In this document: piece by piece, positions 1-8,148 of the stretch
Numbering within the stretch: position 1 is the first letter of the stretch
Layout: every line of letters begins with the position of its first letter
Origin: Krasilnikoviella flava
Lineage (GTDB): Bacteria > Actinomycetota > Actinomycetes > Actinomycetales > Cellulomonadaceae
Length of the DNA: 64,000 nucleotides
NCBI RefSeq assembly: GCF_900167525.1
Contig: NZ_FUZQ01000001.1
Coordinates: 930,001 to 994,000 of the forward strand
Reading direction: 5' to 3'
Translations under genes and position numbers: made by a program
Notes under the pieces: model-generated
Seen by the model: the letters and a program-made list of their open reading frames with translations, nothing else
Databases searched by the model: none
What the model was told of the DNA's origin: nothing

Positions 1-1
1 C

Positions 2-1264
2 GAGGCGGTGCTCGGTGGGCCGATCCGGCGTCGCGGATGGCGACGTCACCTGCGCAAGCGATGGTCGACGATTGCCGACCGCTGCGGCCTGGCGACCTCG
101 GACTCCGACGACGGGGCACGGGTGATCCCCCGCCTGCGCCGTGTGCGCACCTCGGCGAACACGCTCACCTTCCGGGTCCGGGCCCGCGTCGGGCACACCG
201 TCGACGACGTCGCCGCCGCGGCCGAAGCCATTGCGACGTCGGTCGGTGCCGAGGCGGTCGAGACTCGCCGGATCGGCGGCGGGTGGCTCGAGCTGGTCTT
301 GACGATGCGCGAGCTGCTGCACGTGCCGACCCTGCCGGTCATCCCGTCCGCGATCGAGACTGGCGCGGTCACCCTCGGGCGCACCTCGGACGGATCACCC
401 TGGCACCTCGATCTCACAGCCCGGCACACCCTCGTCGTCGGCCGCTCCGGATCAGGGAAGGGGTCGATCTTCTGGGGCATCGCTGGGAACCTCGCTCCGG
501 CCTCACACGCCGGGATGGTCCAGCTGTGGGGCGTCGACCTGAAGGGCGGCGTTGAGGTCTCGGTTGGGGCGCCGATGTTCTCCCACGTCGCCATGAACGA
601 GCCAGACGCCGTCCGGCTCCTCGGCGACCTGCACCGCGTGATCGTCCACCGGCAGAGCGTCATGCGTGGCCTGTCGCGCACGTTCACCCCGACGCCGGGT
701 GACCCCGTGCACGTGCTGATGATCGACGAGCTCGCCGTGCTGACCGCCTACGCCTCCAAGGACGTCGTCAACGAGGCGGCGACGCTGTTGAAGCTGATCC
801 TGACCCAGGGGCGCGCGTTCGGGGTCATGGTCGTCGCGTTCGTGCAGGACCCGCGCAAGGAGACCGTGGGCATGCGGGATCTGTTCACCCAGACCATCGC
901 GCTGCGCCTGGCGTCCGCGTCCGAGACGCGCATGGTTCTCGGAGAGGGCATGGCCTCCGCCGCGCCCGCCCACCACGTCGCGACCACGATGCCCGGCGCC
1001 GGGTACCTCGTCGGGGACGACGGACATGTCGAGCGCGTGCGCACGGACTACTGGGCCGACGACTTCATCCGCATGGTCGCTGCCACCTACCCGGCACCGC
1101 CTGCGCCCCCGCTGCCTACCGAAGCCGAGACGGACTCCCCTGCGGGCGACGACCTCCCGGCTGAGGCTCCCGGCGAGCCGGTCGAGAAAGCGCCGCGTCC
1201 GCGCACGCCGCGCAAGCGGTCCCCCCGCAGGTCGACCGTCGAGCAGGACGCCGAGGTCGCCTGA
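2..1264 (+). CDS. FtsK/SpoIIIE-type DNA translocase of the integrative element (5' partial)
   Basis: This is a hexameric ATPase family protein that moves double-stranded DNA between mycelia or cells in pSAM2-like elements. Counting from the GTG at position 8, a Walker A motif GRSGSGKGS sits at residues 145-153 and a Walker B-like LMIDEL at about 236-241. They are followed by an FVQDPRKE segment and the conserved C-terminal half of the FtsK domain. The tail is Pro/Ala/Arg-rich. The frame is open through the window edge upstream of the GTG, so the true start and any N-terminal membrane segment may lie outside. The stop TGA overlaps the ATG of the next gene (TGATG), which implies translational coupling. 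Confidence 0.82.
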   Translation, partial: EAVLGGPIRRRGWRRHLRKRWSTIADRCGLATSDSDDGARVIPRLRRVRTSANTLTFRVRARVGHTVDDVAAAAEAIATSVGAEAVETRRIGGGWLELVLTMRELLHVPTLPVIPSAIETGAVTLGRTSDGSPWHLDLTARHTLVVGRSGSGKGSIFWGIAGNLAPASHAGMVQLWGVDLKGGVEVSVGAPMFSHVAMNEPDAVRLLGDLHRVIVHRQSVMRGLSRTFTPTPGDPVHVLMIDELAVLTAYASKDVVNEAATLLKLILTQGRAFGVMVVAFVQDPRKETVGMRDLFTQTIALRLASASETRMVLGEGMASAAPAHHVATTMPGAGYLVGDDGHVERVRTDYWADDFIRMVAATYPAPPAPPLPTEAETDSPAGDDLPAEAPGEPVEKAPRPRTPRKRSPRRSTVEQDAEVA

Positions 1265-2823
1265 TGAACGCAGCCACGGCGACGGCTTAGGGCTTCTGGG
1301 GGCACTCCCCCGAGGTCCCCCTCGACCTGGCCGACCTCACGGTCGCGCAGGCTGCTGGAATCGTGGCCCGCCTGCGCGACCGCACGGCGGGCGCCTTCGC
1401 CGAAGCGGCTGCCCGCACCGGCTACTGCTCCCACCCCATCCGGCTGCAGGGCACCTCGACCACGATCGACGCGGCGACGGGTGAGGTGCTGTCGCAGTTC
1501 AGCTCCATCGAAGCCCCGCTCGGCACCCTGTACCGGGCGTGCGGCAACCGGCGCGAGTCCGTCTGCCCCGCCTGCTCCCGCGTCTACGCCCGCGACACGT
1601 TCGAGATGATCCGCGCCGGCCTGCTCGGCGGCAAGAGCGTCCCCGACACCGTCGCGGACAACCCGCTCGTGTTCGCCACCCTCACAGCGCCCTCGTTCGG
1701 CCACGTCCACGGCACCGGAGGCAAGCACCGCGGCGGACGATGCCGACCCCACGGCACCGGCATCTGCGCCCACGGCCGTCCGCGCTCGTGCACCGCCCAG
1801 CACTCCGACACCGACCCCATCGTGGGTGGGCCGCTGTGCGACGCCTGCTACGACTGGCACTCCGCCGTCGTGTGGCAGTGGCACGCCCCCGAGCTGTGGC
1901 GCCGCTTCACCATCGCCCTGCGCCGCCACGTGGCAGACCTGCTCGGAGTCCGCGAATCCGCCCTGCGCGACGTCGCGTCGGTGCAGTTCGCCAAGGTCGC
2001 CGAGTACCAGGTGCGCGGCCTCGTGCACTTCCACGCCCTCATCCGCCTCGACGGACCCGACGGCCCCGGCTCCCCCGCACCCCTCGACGGCGAGGCCCTG
2101 GCGCAAGCCGCCAAGGAAGCCGCCCAGGCCGTTGTCGTCACCGCTCCCCCGGTGGACGGCGGCGACGTCCCGCGCGTGCTGCGCTTCGGCAAGCAGCTCG
2201 ACGTGCGGTGCGTGCGCTCCGGCGTGCCGGACAACGACGATGGCACCGACGACCTGCGCCCCGAACAGGTAGCCGGTTACCTCGCCAAGTACTCCACCAA
2301 GGGCACCGGCACCGACCCGTCCGCGCCGCGACCGCACCACCAGCGCCTCATCCGCACCTGCCGCTGGCTCGCCGAACGCGCCCGCACCGCGTGCCGTGGG
2401 CTCGCAGGCCCGGACCCCGAGGACGACGACGGCTGCCTCTGCGGCCACTGCGCCGACAGCCCATACCGTCTGCTCGCCAAGTGGGCCCACATGCTCGGCT
2501 TCCGCGGCCACTTCTCCAGCAAGTCCCAGCGCTACTCGATCCCGCTCGGTCACCTCCGCCGGGCTCGCGCCCGGTTCCAGAAGCTCAAGGCCGACGCCGA
2601 CCGCGACGGCACCCCGATGGACACCGCCGACCTCGAGAACCGCCTCCTCGCCGACGACGAAGACACCACGCTCGTCATCGGGCACTGGACCTACGCCGGC
2701 ACCGGCTGGACCAACCCCGGAGACAAGGCTCTCGCCGACGCCGCAGCCGCGCGTGCTCGCGAGTACGCACAGTGGAAGGCGCGCACCCGCGGCGGTGAAG
2801 TCCCGATCACGCCCGCAGCATGA
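1264..2823 (+). pseudogene. RepSA-like replication initiator interrupted by an amber codon after codon 8
   Basis: The protein resembles the rolling-circle-type initiators (RepSA) of actinobacterial integrative elements. It has Cys-rich segments (CPACSRVYARDTF near the N-terminus, CLCGHCADSPYRLL later) and the block RPHHQRLIRTCRWLAERAR. An ATG at 1264 overlaps the upstream stop in the usual coupled way. It is followed after eight codons by TAG (1288-1290), then by a perfectly protein-like frame beginning GFWGHSPEVPLDLADL. The first possible restart is GTG 1363, which gives 486 aa and loses about 24 family-like residues. The gene is therefore either inactivated, restarted from 1363 without an obvious ribosome site, read through, or carries a sequencing error. 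TAG is not reassigned elsewhere in the window. Confidence 0.72.
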
Positions 2824-2839
2824 GGGACTCCTGGACCCG

Positions 2840-2906
2840 GCCCGGCTCGAACGGGCAGCCACCCTCTCCAACTGCGGGCAGGACGCGCCTTTACCTCTTG
2901 GGCGCG
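2840..2906 (-). other. tRNA-like arm and hairpin between rep and xis
   Basis: The 187-bp rep-xis gap has no convincing ORF. On the minus strand, positions 2856-2840 fold as a canonical T-arm (5-bp GCCCG/CGGGC stem, 7-nt TTCGAGC loop), and 2906-2884 form a 6-bp CGCGCC/GGCGCG hairpin. No matching 5' acceptor strand or anticodon arm could be found, so this is at most a tRNA relic or a mimic. It could also be a plasmid-type regulatory or origin structure. Confidence 0.25.
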
Positions 2907-3010
2907 CCTTGGGCGGGCTGGCATGACGCTAGCTCACCGGTCCAGACCCGAGCTAAGGCATTCGAAGAAGTGATCTGCAGGTCCACCACGACGGCGTAGG
3001 AGGAAGAACC

Positions 3011-3238
3011 ATGAGCACCACGAGCGTGAGCCAGATCGACCGGACGACCACCCGTCGGCGCCTGATGACGCCGGACGAGCTGGCCGAGTACCTGGGCGTG
3101 AGCCTGCACTGCGTCTACGCATGGTCGAGCCGCGGCGGTGGGCCGAACGTGGTCCGCGTCGGCGCCCGGCTGCGTTATCGGCCCGACGACGTCGAGGCGT
3201 GGCTCGATCGCGTCACCGACGACCGCGCGGTTGGCTGA
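3011..3238 (+). CDS. xis: Excisionase-type helix-turn-helix protein
   Basis: A 75-aa protein of the MerR-like HTH_17 excisionase family. The core MTPDELAEYLGVSLHCVYAW is followed by a wing (RVGARLRYRPDDVEAWLDR). Such proteins bind the attachment region and steer the integrase toward excision. The start is supported by an AGGAGG ribosome site eight to nine bases upstream of ATG 3011. The stop lies three bases before the integrase ATG, so the two are clearly an operon. It shows no damage, unlike rep and int. Family assignment is firm; the name xis rests mainly on context. Confidence 0.85.
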   Translation: MSTTSVSQIDRTTTRRRLMTPDELAEYLGVSLHCVYAWSSRGGGPNVVRVGARLRYRPDDVEAWLDRVTDDRAVG

Positions 3239-3241
3239 CCG

Positions 3242-4469
3242 ATGCCTCGCAAGCCCATCGAGCCGGGACGTTGGGGGCAGATCCGCCGCCGTGAGATCTC
3301 CCCCGGCGTCTGGCGGGCGCAGGCGCTCTACCGCGACTTCACGGGCGTGCTCCACAAGTACGAGTCCCGTGGACCGTCCGGTGCCGCAGCGCAGCGTCGC
3401 CTGGAGGACAGGCTGCACCGTGCGAGCACGGACGGCACGAGCGGCGGCGGTGCCACGATCACGCCGGAGTCCCGGATGACGGTCGTCTTCGACCAGTGGG
3501 TGTCAGAGAAGCAGGTCGAGGGTCAGATCACGCCGCAGTCGCTCGCGACGTATCTCGGCGTGCTGGAGCGGGACCTGCGTCCGGCGTTCGGCGCGCTACG
3601 GGTGCGCGAGGTCACCCCGGTCGCTGTGAACCGGGTGCTCATGGCGCTGAGCGCGGCGCGGAAGTTCGACACCGCCCGGCAGGCCCGCAACGTGCTGTCG
3701 CAGGTGATGATGATGTGCGTCCGGTACGGGGCCGCGCCGTTCAACCCGGTGCGAGACGCCGTGACGGTGCGCAAGCCGCGACGCGACGAGGTCCGTGCCC
3801 TCGGGCTGGAGGACATCGCCCTGCTGCGCAAGGCCGTGCGCGAGTGGGAGGACCGTCCCGCGCTTCCTCGAGGTCGCCGGAATATCACGCTGCTGCCGCA
3901 GATCGTGGACACGATGCTCGGCACCGGCCTGCGGATCGGTGAGTGCCTGGCGCTACGGGAGGCGGACCTCGACCTCGACGCGCCGGTCCCGACGCTCACC
4001 GTCACGGGCACCATCGTTCGAGTCGAGGGCCGGCTGCTGCGGCAGTCCAAGCCCAAGTCGGACACGTCGCGGCGCACCATCACGCTGCCGGCCTTCGTCG
4101 TCGCCGCCATCACCGAGGCGCTGGACCTCGGGCTCGACGGCGGGCCGGACGACCTCGTGTTCCCGTCGACCAACGCCACGCCGCGCGCACCGAGCCGGAT
4201 CCGCGACCAGCTCCGCGACGCCCAGGCCGCCATCGGCACCAAGGTCACGCCGCACGACTTCCGCCGCACCGTCGCCACCCAGGTCGCCAACTCGACCACC
4301 ATCGCCAACGCGACCGCCTTGCTTGGCCACGCCGACGAGGGCACCACCCGTGCGGCACTATGTGAAGCGGACCCACGTGGCGCCGGACCTGCGAGAAGTG
4401 ATCGATCAGCTGGTCACTCAGGCTTCGGCATCCGCGACGGACGATGCACCGAAGGGGGCGGCACCGTGA
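3242..4469 (+). pseudogene. int: Site-specific tyrosine recombinase, frameshifted before the catalytic tyrosine
   Basis: The protein is a phage-type integrase that would recombine the element at the tRNA-Ser site. The N-terminal SAM-like domain (about residues 85-170) and most of the catalytic domain are in frame: Arg231 in GTGLRIGEC, His338/Arg341 in HDFRRT, His363 in LLGHAD. The last motif, RHYVKRTHVAPDL, which contains the nucleophilic Tyr (codon 4359-4361), is in a different frame and ends at the TGA 4467-4469. Removing one C from the CCC run at 4347-4349 restores the normal ADEGTTVRHYVKRT reading. As it stands the frame continues into the next gene and makes a 548-aa hybrid without the catalytic Tyr. 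The gene is probably inactive, or the base is a sequencing error. Confidence 0.85.
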
Positions 4470-4888
4470 TGGCCGAACCGACCGACTTCGGCTGGTCACG
4501 CCTGGTCAGACACTCGGTGACCGTCGACGTCGAACTCCGCATGGCGGGCAGAGCTGGCGACGCGCACCCTCGGCCGATCCAGTCCGGATACCGCGCGCAA
4601 TGGGATGGCCTGCGATATCCGGACGCCCTGCTGTACCGCGACGTCAGGGAAGCCCCGCTCATCCTCGCTAGCCGAACTGCCGTGGCAGCAGGAGAGGTGG
4701 CCGTTGCCCGTTTGTACCCCATCGTGCTCAAGGAGTGGGAAGCAACGGCTCCTGGGGATCGCCTCGTGCTGGTCACGGCGGGCTCGCTGAAGCGACTCGG
4801 AGAGGCGACCGTCGTGGCGATTCACGGGCTCCGTCCCGGTGGCGCCACGGCATCGACGGGTTCTCTCCCGGAAGGGAAAACGGAGTGA
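4469..4888 (+). CDS. Small protein resembling the third (beta-barrel) domain of EF-Tu
   Basis: A 139-aa protein of unassigned function. Its ATG (4469) overlaps the natural integrase stop (TGATG), so it is translationally coupled to int. The pattern HPRPIQSGYRAQW, then AGEVAVARLYPIVLKEWE, then GDRLVLVTAGSLKRLGEATV follows, in order, the EF-Tu domain III signature of a GYRPQF-like strand, a PGD...P(I/V)A strand pair and a final R.VG.G strand. There is no GTPase domain. What it does on the element is unknown; this family likeness is from memory and needs a profile search. The C-terminal ~20 residues are low-complexity. Confidence 0.55.
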   Translation: MAEPTDFGWSRLVRHSVTVDVELRMAGRAGDAHPRPIQSGYRAQWDGLRYPDALLYRDVREAPLILASRTAVAAGEVAVARLYPIVLKEWEATAPGDRLVLVTAGSLKRLGEATVVAIHGLRPGGATASTGSLPEGKTE

Positions 4889-4910
4889 AAAAGGAGTACG
4901 GGGAACGACG

Positions 4911-4950
4911 AAGGACCCCACAGCCGCAGAATCTCGCGGGTGGGGCCCTT
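4911..4950 (-). terminator. Stem-loop terminator downstream of tRNA-Ser
   Basis: Eleven-base arms AAGGACCCCAC (4911-4921) and GTGGGGCCCTT (4940-4950) pair with one mismatch around an 18-nt loop. The hairpin lies just past the 3' end of the minus-strand tRNA and also faces the end of the integrative-element genes, so it could stop transcription from both sides. Confidence 0.6.
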
Positions 4951-4957
4951 CGGGTGG

Positions 4958-5044
4958 CGGTAGCGGTGGGATTTGAACCCACGGTGGACTTTCACCCACA
5001 CACGCTTTCGAGGCGTGCTCCTTAGGCCGCTCGGACACGCTACC
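4958..5044 (-). tRNA. tRNA-Ser (anticodon CGA)
   Basis: On the minus strand the 7-bp acceptor stem GGTAGCG (5044-5038) pairs with CGCTACC (4965-4959), followed by discriminator G (4958) and an encoded CCA (4957-4955). The anticodon stem CACGC/GCGTG encloses loop CTCGAAA with anticodon CGA (plus-strand 5008-5010). The long variable arm typical of class II tRNA and a normal T-arm (GGTTCAAATCC) are present. The 3' end is the likely integration site of the adjacent element. Confidence 0.95.
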
Positions 5045-5189
5045 TCGCCGGAAGAACCGGCCGTCCGAGGATACCCAACGGAACCGCAGACCCGAAATCG
5101 TCCCGCGGCGGCCGAGTTCGTCCAGTCTTCACCCAGGCGTCGCCCGGCGGTCCCGCGCCGGGTAGCCCGCGGACCCTAGCGTCGCGGAC

Positions 5190-6698
5190 ATGCCCTCCAC
5201 ACGCCTTCGACGCACTGCCACGTCCGCCCTCGCCGTCGCGCTCACCGCCGCCGCTGCGGTGGGCGGCACGACGGCCGTCACCCACGGCACCGACGCCGCC
5301 AGCACGGCCGAGACGACGGCCGAGACGCGCGTCACGACGACGCCCGCCTCCTCCCCCGCCCTCGCGTTCGGCGGCAAGGGTCACGGCGGGAGGACGGACG
5401 CCGAGCGCGCGTACCGCGACCTGCTGGACCACGACGACGACGCCAAGATCCTCACCGCCGCGCACCGCGGCCAGTGGCGCGACGCCCCCGAGAACTCGCT
5501 GCCCGCCATCGAGGCGGCGTTCGACGACGGCGCGGAGATCGTCGAGCTCGACGTGCGGCTCACCTCTGACGGCGTCCCCGTCCTCATGCACGACGAGACC
5601 GTCGACCGCACCACCGACGGCAGCGGCGCGGTCTCGTCGTTCACCCTGGCCGAGATCCGCGAGCTGCGGCTCAAGGAGCACCTCGGCGGGGCGCAGACCG
5701 CCCTCACCGACGAGCGCGTCCCCACCCTCGCGGAGGCCATGGAGGTCGCCGCCGACCGTGGCCTCGTCAACCTCGACAAGGGCTGGCCGGCGCGCGAGGA
5801 GATCTGGGACGTCCTGGCCGACACCGGCACGGTGCGCAACGGGCTGTTCAAGTCGGACGCGCCGGTCGCGGAGGTCGAGGCGTTCCGCGAGGCGCACCCG
5901 GGCGCGCTCTACCTGCACATGATCAGCGACGCCAACCTCGCGTCGTTCGACGAGTTCGGCGACGACCAGCCCGTCGGCTACGAGGTCGTGTTCGGCACGG
6001 AGCAAGATGCCGTCGCCCGGGCGCCGTTCCTCGAGCGCCTCGCCGGCGGGTCCCGGGTCTGGATCAACTCGATGTGGAACGGCCTCGCCGACCACCTCAC
6101 CGACGAGGCGTCGCTGATCGACCCGAGCCGCGGCTGGGAGTCCCTCGTCACCACGTTCCGCGCATCGATGATCCAGACGGACGACGTCGTCGCCCTCGAA
6201 CGCTGGCTGCGCACCGGCGAGGGAGATCGTGCCCCGCGCGGCAGCGTGCGCGTGCAGGCCGAGGACTTCGCCCCCGGCGGCGAGGGAGTCGCCTACCACG
6301 ACGTCGACGCCGGCAACCGCGGCGGGCTCGACATGCGCCCTGGGGAGGACGTCGACATCTCCGACGCCGACGGGAACGTGCGCGTGTCGTGGCTGCGCGG
6401 CGGCGAGTGGCTGACGTACGAGGTCGACGTGCCACGCACCGGCCGCTACGAGCTGTCCGCGCGCGTCTCCTCCCCGTACACGCCCGCCGGCGCGTACACC
6501 GTGTCGTTCGACGGCGGCACGGAGAGCGAGCGTGTCGCCGTGCTGAGCACCACGAGCCACAACAAGCAGGAGCTGCAGGCCAGCGGCGTGGTGCAGCGCC
6601 TCACGAAGGGCACGCACACGGTGCGCGTGAGCCTTCCCGACGACGCGTACCAGAACTGGAACCTCGACTACCTGCAGTTCGACCCGGTCTCGCGCTGA
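5190..6698 (+). CDS. Secreted glycerophosphodiester phosphodiesterase with C-terminal carbohydrate-binding domain
   Basis: A 502-aa exported enzyme. Residues 1-30 form a signal peptide (Arg-rich start, then an Ala-rich hydrophobic core). The GDPD TIM barrel carries the family motifs AAHRG, APENSLPAIEAAF, IVELDVRLTSDGVPV and LMHDETVDRTTDG. These supply the two catalytic histidines and the metal-binding acidic residues that hydrolyse glycerophosphodiesters. From about residue 350 a CBM6/35-like beta-sandwich follows (RVQAEDFAPGGEGVAYHDVD ... WNLDYLQFDPV). This pairing suggests action at a glycan-rich surface, for example on teichoic or lipoteichoic acid, which is inference. A palindromic repeat follows the stop. 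Confidence 0.88.
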   Translation: MPSTRLRRTATSALAVALTAAAAVGGTTAVTHGTDAASTAETTAETRVTTTPASSPALAFGGKGHGGRTDAERAYRDLLDHDDDAKILTAAHRGQWRDAPENSLPAIEAAFDDGAEIVELDVRLTSDGVPVLMHDETVDRTTDGSGAVSSFTLAEIRELRLKEHLGGAQTALTDERVPTLAEAMEVAADRGLVNLDKGWPAREEIWDVLADTGTVRNGLFKSDAPVAEVEAFREAHPGALYLHMISDANLASFDEFGDDQPVGYEVVFGTEQDAVARAPFLERLAGGSRVWINSMWNGLADHLTDEASLIDPSRGWESLVTTFRASMIQTDDVVALERWLRTGEGDRAPRGSVRVQAEDFAPGGEGVAYHDVDAGNRGGLDMRPGEDVDISDADGNVRVSWLRGGEWLTYEVDVPRTGRYELSARVSSPYTPAGAYTVSFDGGTESERVAVLSTTSHNKQELQASGVVQRLTKGTHTVRVSLPDDAYQNWNLDYLQFDPVSR

Positions 6699-6704
6699 GG
6701 CCAC

Positions 6705-6748
6705 GCCGGTCGAGCCTGCCGACGTCGATCTCGACAGGCTCGACCGGC
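6705..6748. repeat. Palindromic dispersed repeat (REP-like), copy 1
   Basis: Arms GCCGGTCGAGCCTG (6705-6718) and CAGGCTCGACCGGC (6735-6748) pair perfectly. The same arm sequence recurs at 27409, 29472 and, degenerate, at 48168. It lies between convergent genes and could also act as a bidirectional terminator. Confidence 0.8.
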
Positions 6749-6752
6749 GGTG

Positions 6753-7199
6753 TCAGGTGCCGTCGTTTCCGGCGTCGAAGACCCGCGGATAGAGCGCCGC
6801 GGCCTCGCTCACCACGGTGGCGTCGATCGACGCCAGCGGCACGGTCGCCACGAGGAGCGGCTCGCAGTCCGGCCCGCGCCCGGCGACGTCGCCCGTGAGC
6901 GCCCACGGGAACCGCTCGGGCGTCATGAGGTGCGCGTACTGGCACAGCTGCCGCGCCACCCAGTGCTCCACGGGGCGGTCCCACCACGGCTCCGGGTCCA
7001 GCGGGTTCACGCTCAGCCCGGGCAGCAGGCAACCGCTCTCGTGGTCGCGGCTCTCGGCCGAGGAGTCGGCGAGCGGCCCCGCGCTGAACCGCACGTACAG
7101 CGGCGTCGCGACGGCGAGCAGCTCGACGACGTCCCCCAGGGCCCGCAGGCGGGGGACGTCGTCGAGCGTGATGGGGCCGCCCGGCACGTGCAGCGCCAC
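6753..7199 (-). CDS. DUF6098 family protein
   Basis: A 148-aa cytosolic protein of unknown function. The conserved pattern PLYVRFSAGPLADS, then ESGCLLPGLSVNPLDPEPWW, then VARQLCQYAHLM and a GRGPDCEPLL segment matches my memory of actinobacterial DUF6098 proteins. The open frame runs further upstream, but only as a shadow of the SDR gene. GTG 7199 is the first reasonable start and leaves a 44-bp gap to the SDR stop. Co-directional with the SDR gene, so probably its operon partner in a stress-associated cluster. Confidence 0.7.
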   Translation of the reverse strand: MALHVPGGPITLDDVPRLRALGDVVELLAVATPLYVRFSAGPLADSSAESRDHESGCLLPGLSVNPLDPEPWWDRPVEHWVARQLCQYAHLMTPERFPWALTGDVAGRGPDCEPLLVATVPLASIDATVVSEAAALYPRVFDAGNDGT

Positions 7200-7243
7200 G
7201 TCCGCCTCCTCGACACGGTCGGTCGCGCCGTCGGGCGCGGCGG

Positions 7244-8107
7244 TCAGAACACCGGCTTGCCGCCCGTGACGCCGACCACGGTCGCCGAGACGTAGCTCGC
7301 GTCCCGCGGGGAGGCGAGGAACACGAACGCGGGCGCCACCTCGGCCGGCTGCCCCGCACGCCCGAGCGGGGTGTCCTGCCCGAACTTCTGCACCTTCTCC
7401 TCCGGCTGGGTGGCGGGCTGCAGCGGAGTCCAGATCGGCCCGGGGGCGACGGCGTTCACGCGGATGCCGCGCGCTCCGAGCTCGCCGGCCAGGTTCACCG
7501 TGAGGTTGTTGATCGCGGCCTTGGTCGACGCGTAGTCGAGCAGCGACGACGACGGCTCGTACGCCTGGATGGACGAGTTGTTGATGATGCTCGCCCCCTC
7601 GCCCAGGTGCTTCAGCGCCGACTGCGTGACCCACACCAGCGCGTAGAGGTTGGTCTTGAGCACGCGGTCGAGCTCGTCGGTCGTGACGTCCTCGACCGAG
7701 TCGCGACGCGCCATCTGGAACCCCGCGTTGTTCACCAGGACGTCGAGGCCGCCGAGCTCCTGCACCGCCCGGTCCGGCAGACCGCGCGCCGTCGCCTCGT
7801 CGGTGAGGTCGCCCGGCACCAGGGCCGCCCTGCGCCCCGCCTCGCGGATCCACCTCGCGGTCTCCTGAGCGTCCTCCTCCTCCTCGGGCAGGTACCCGAT
7901 CGCGACGTCGGCGCCCTCGCGTGCGAACGCGATCGCCACGGCCCGTCCGATGCCGGAGTCACCGCCGGTCACGAGGGCGCGCAGCCCGTCGAGCCGCCCC
8001 GACCCGCGGTAGCTCTGCTCGCCGTGGTCGGGGGTGGGGGTCATCGCGCCGGTGAGCCCGGGCGGTTCCTGCTGCTGGGCGGGGAACGACTGCTGATCGT
8101 CGGCCAA
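7244..8107 (-). CDS. Short-chain dehydrogenase/reductase, general-stress type (YghA/YhdF-like)
   Basis: A 287-aa NAD(P)-dependent oxidoreductase. The Rossmann motif TGGDSGIGRAVA, the NNAG motif (LVNNAGFQ), the catalytic Ser in IINNSSIQAY and the YASTK Tyr/Lys pair are all present. The long N-terminal lead (SFPAQQQEPPG ... PDHGEQSYRGSGRL) is characteristic of the general-stress SDR subfamily. The start is TTG 8107, chosen because GAGGAGGAC sits just upstream and because homologues begin with this SFPAQQQ lead; the first ATG would cut it. Substrate unknown. Confidence 0.85.
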   Translation of the reverse strand: MADDQQSFPAQQQEPPGLTGAMTPTPDHGEQSYRGSGRLDGLRALVTGGDSGIGRAVAIAFAREGADVAIGYLPEEEEDAQETARWIREAGRRAALVPGDLTDEATARGLPDRAVQELGGLDVLVNNAGFQMARRDSVEDVTTDELDRVLKTNLYALVWVTQSALKHLGEGASIINNSSIQAYEPSSSLLDYASTKAAINNLTVNLAGELGARGIRVNAVAPGPIWTPLQPATQPEEKVQKFGQDTPLGRAGQPAEVAPAFVFLASPRDASYVSATVVGVTGGKPVF

Positions 8108-8148
8108 GCTGTCCTCCTCGGTCGTGCGGGTCGGGTCAGGGGCGGGCG

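Larger units (their letters stand above)
1..4957. mobile_element. Right end of an integrative and conjugative element (AICE, pSAM2-like) in tRNA-Ser
   Basis: The gene order is FtsK-type transfer ATPase, RepSA-like replication initiator, helix-turn-helix excisionase and tyrosine integrase, all on the plus strand. It ends against the 3' end of a tRNA-Ser gene. This is the classic layout of actinobacterial integrative and conjugative elements that insert into tRNA 3' ends. Only one end is in the window, so the second attachment site and the left boundary are not visible. Two core genes look damaged: an amber codon in rep (1288-1290) and a frameshift in int (4347-4349). The element is therefore probably immobile, unless these are sequence errors. 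The attachment core should lie in the tRNA T-arm and acceptor sequence (about 4955-4985). Confidence 0.82.

Noticed and set aside
1087-2871. 594-aa minus-strand open frame opposite rep
   Set aside because: It is antisense to the RepSA-like protein with its Cys-rich motifs; codon bias explains the openness.
3242-4888. A single 548-aa integrase
   Set aside because: The last 160 residues combine out-of-frame integrase sequence and the separate downstream protein; the catalytic Tyr segment is in another frame, so this is a frameshift artefact or mutation, not a real fusion.
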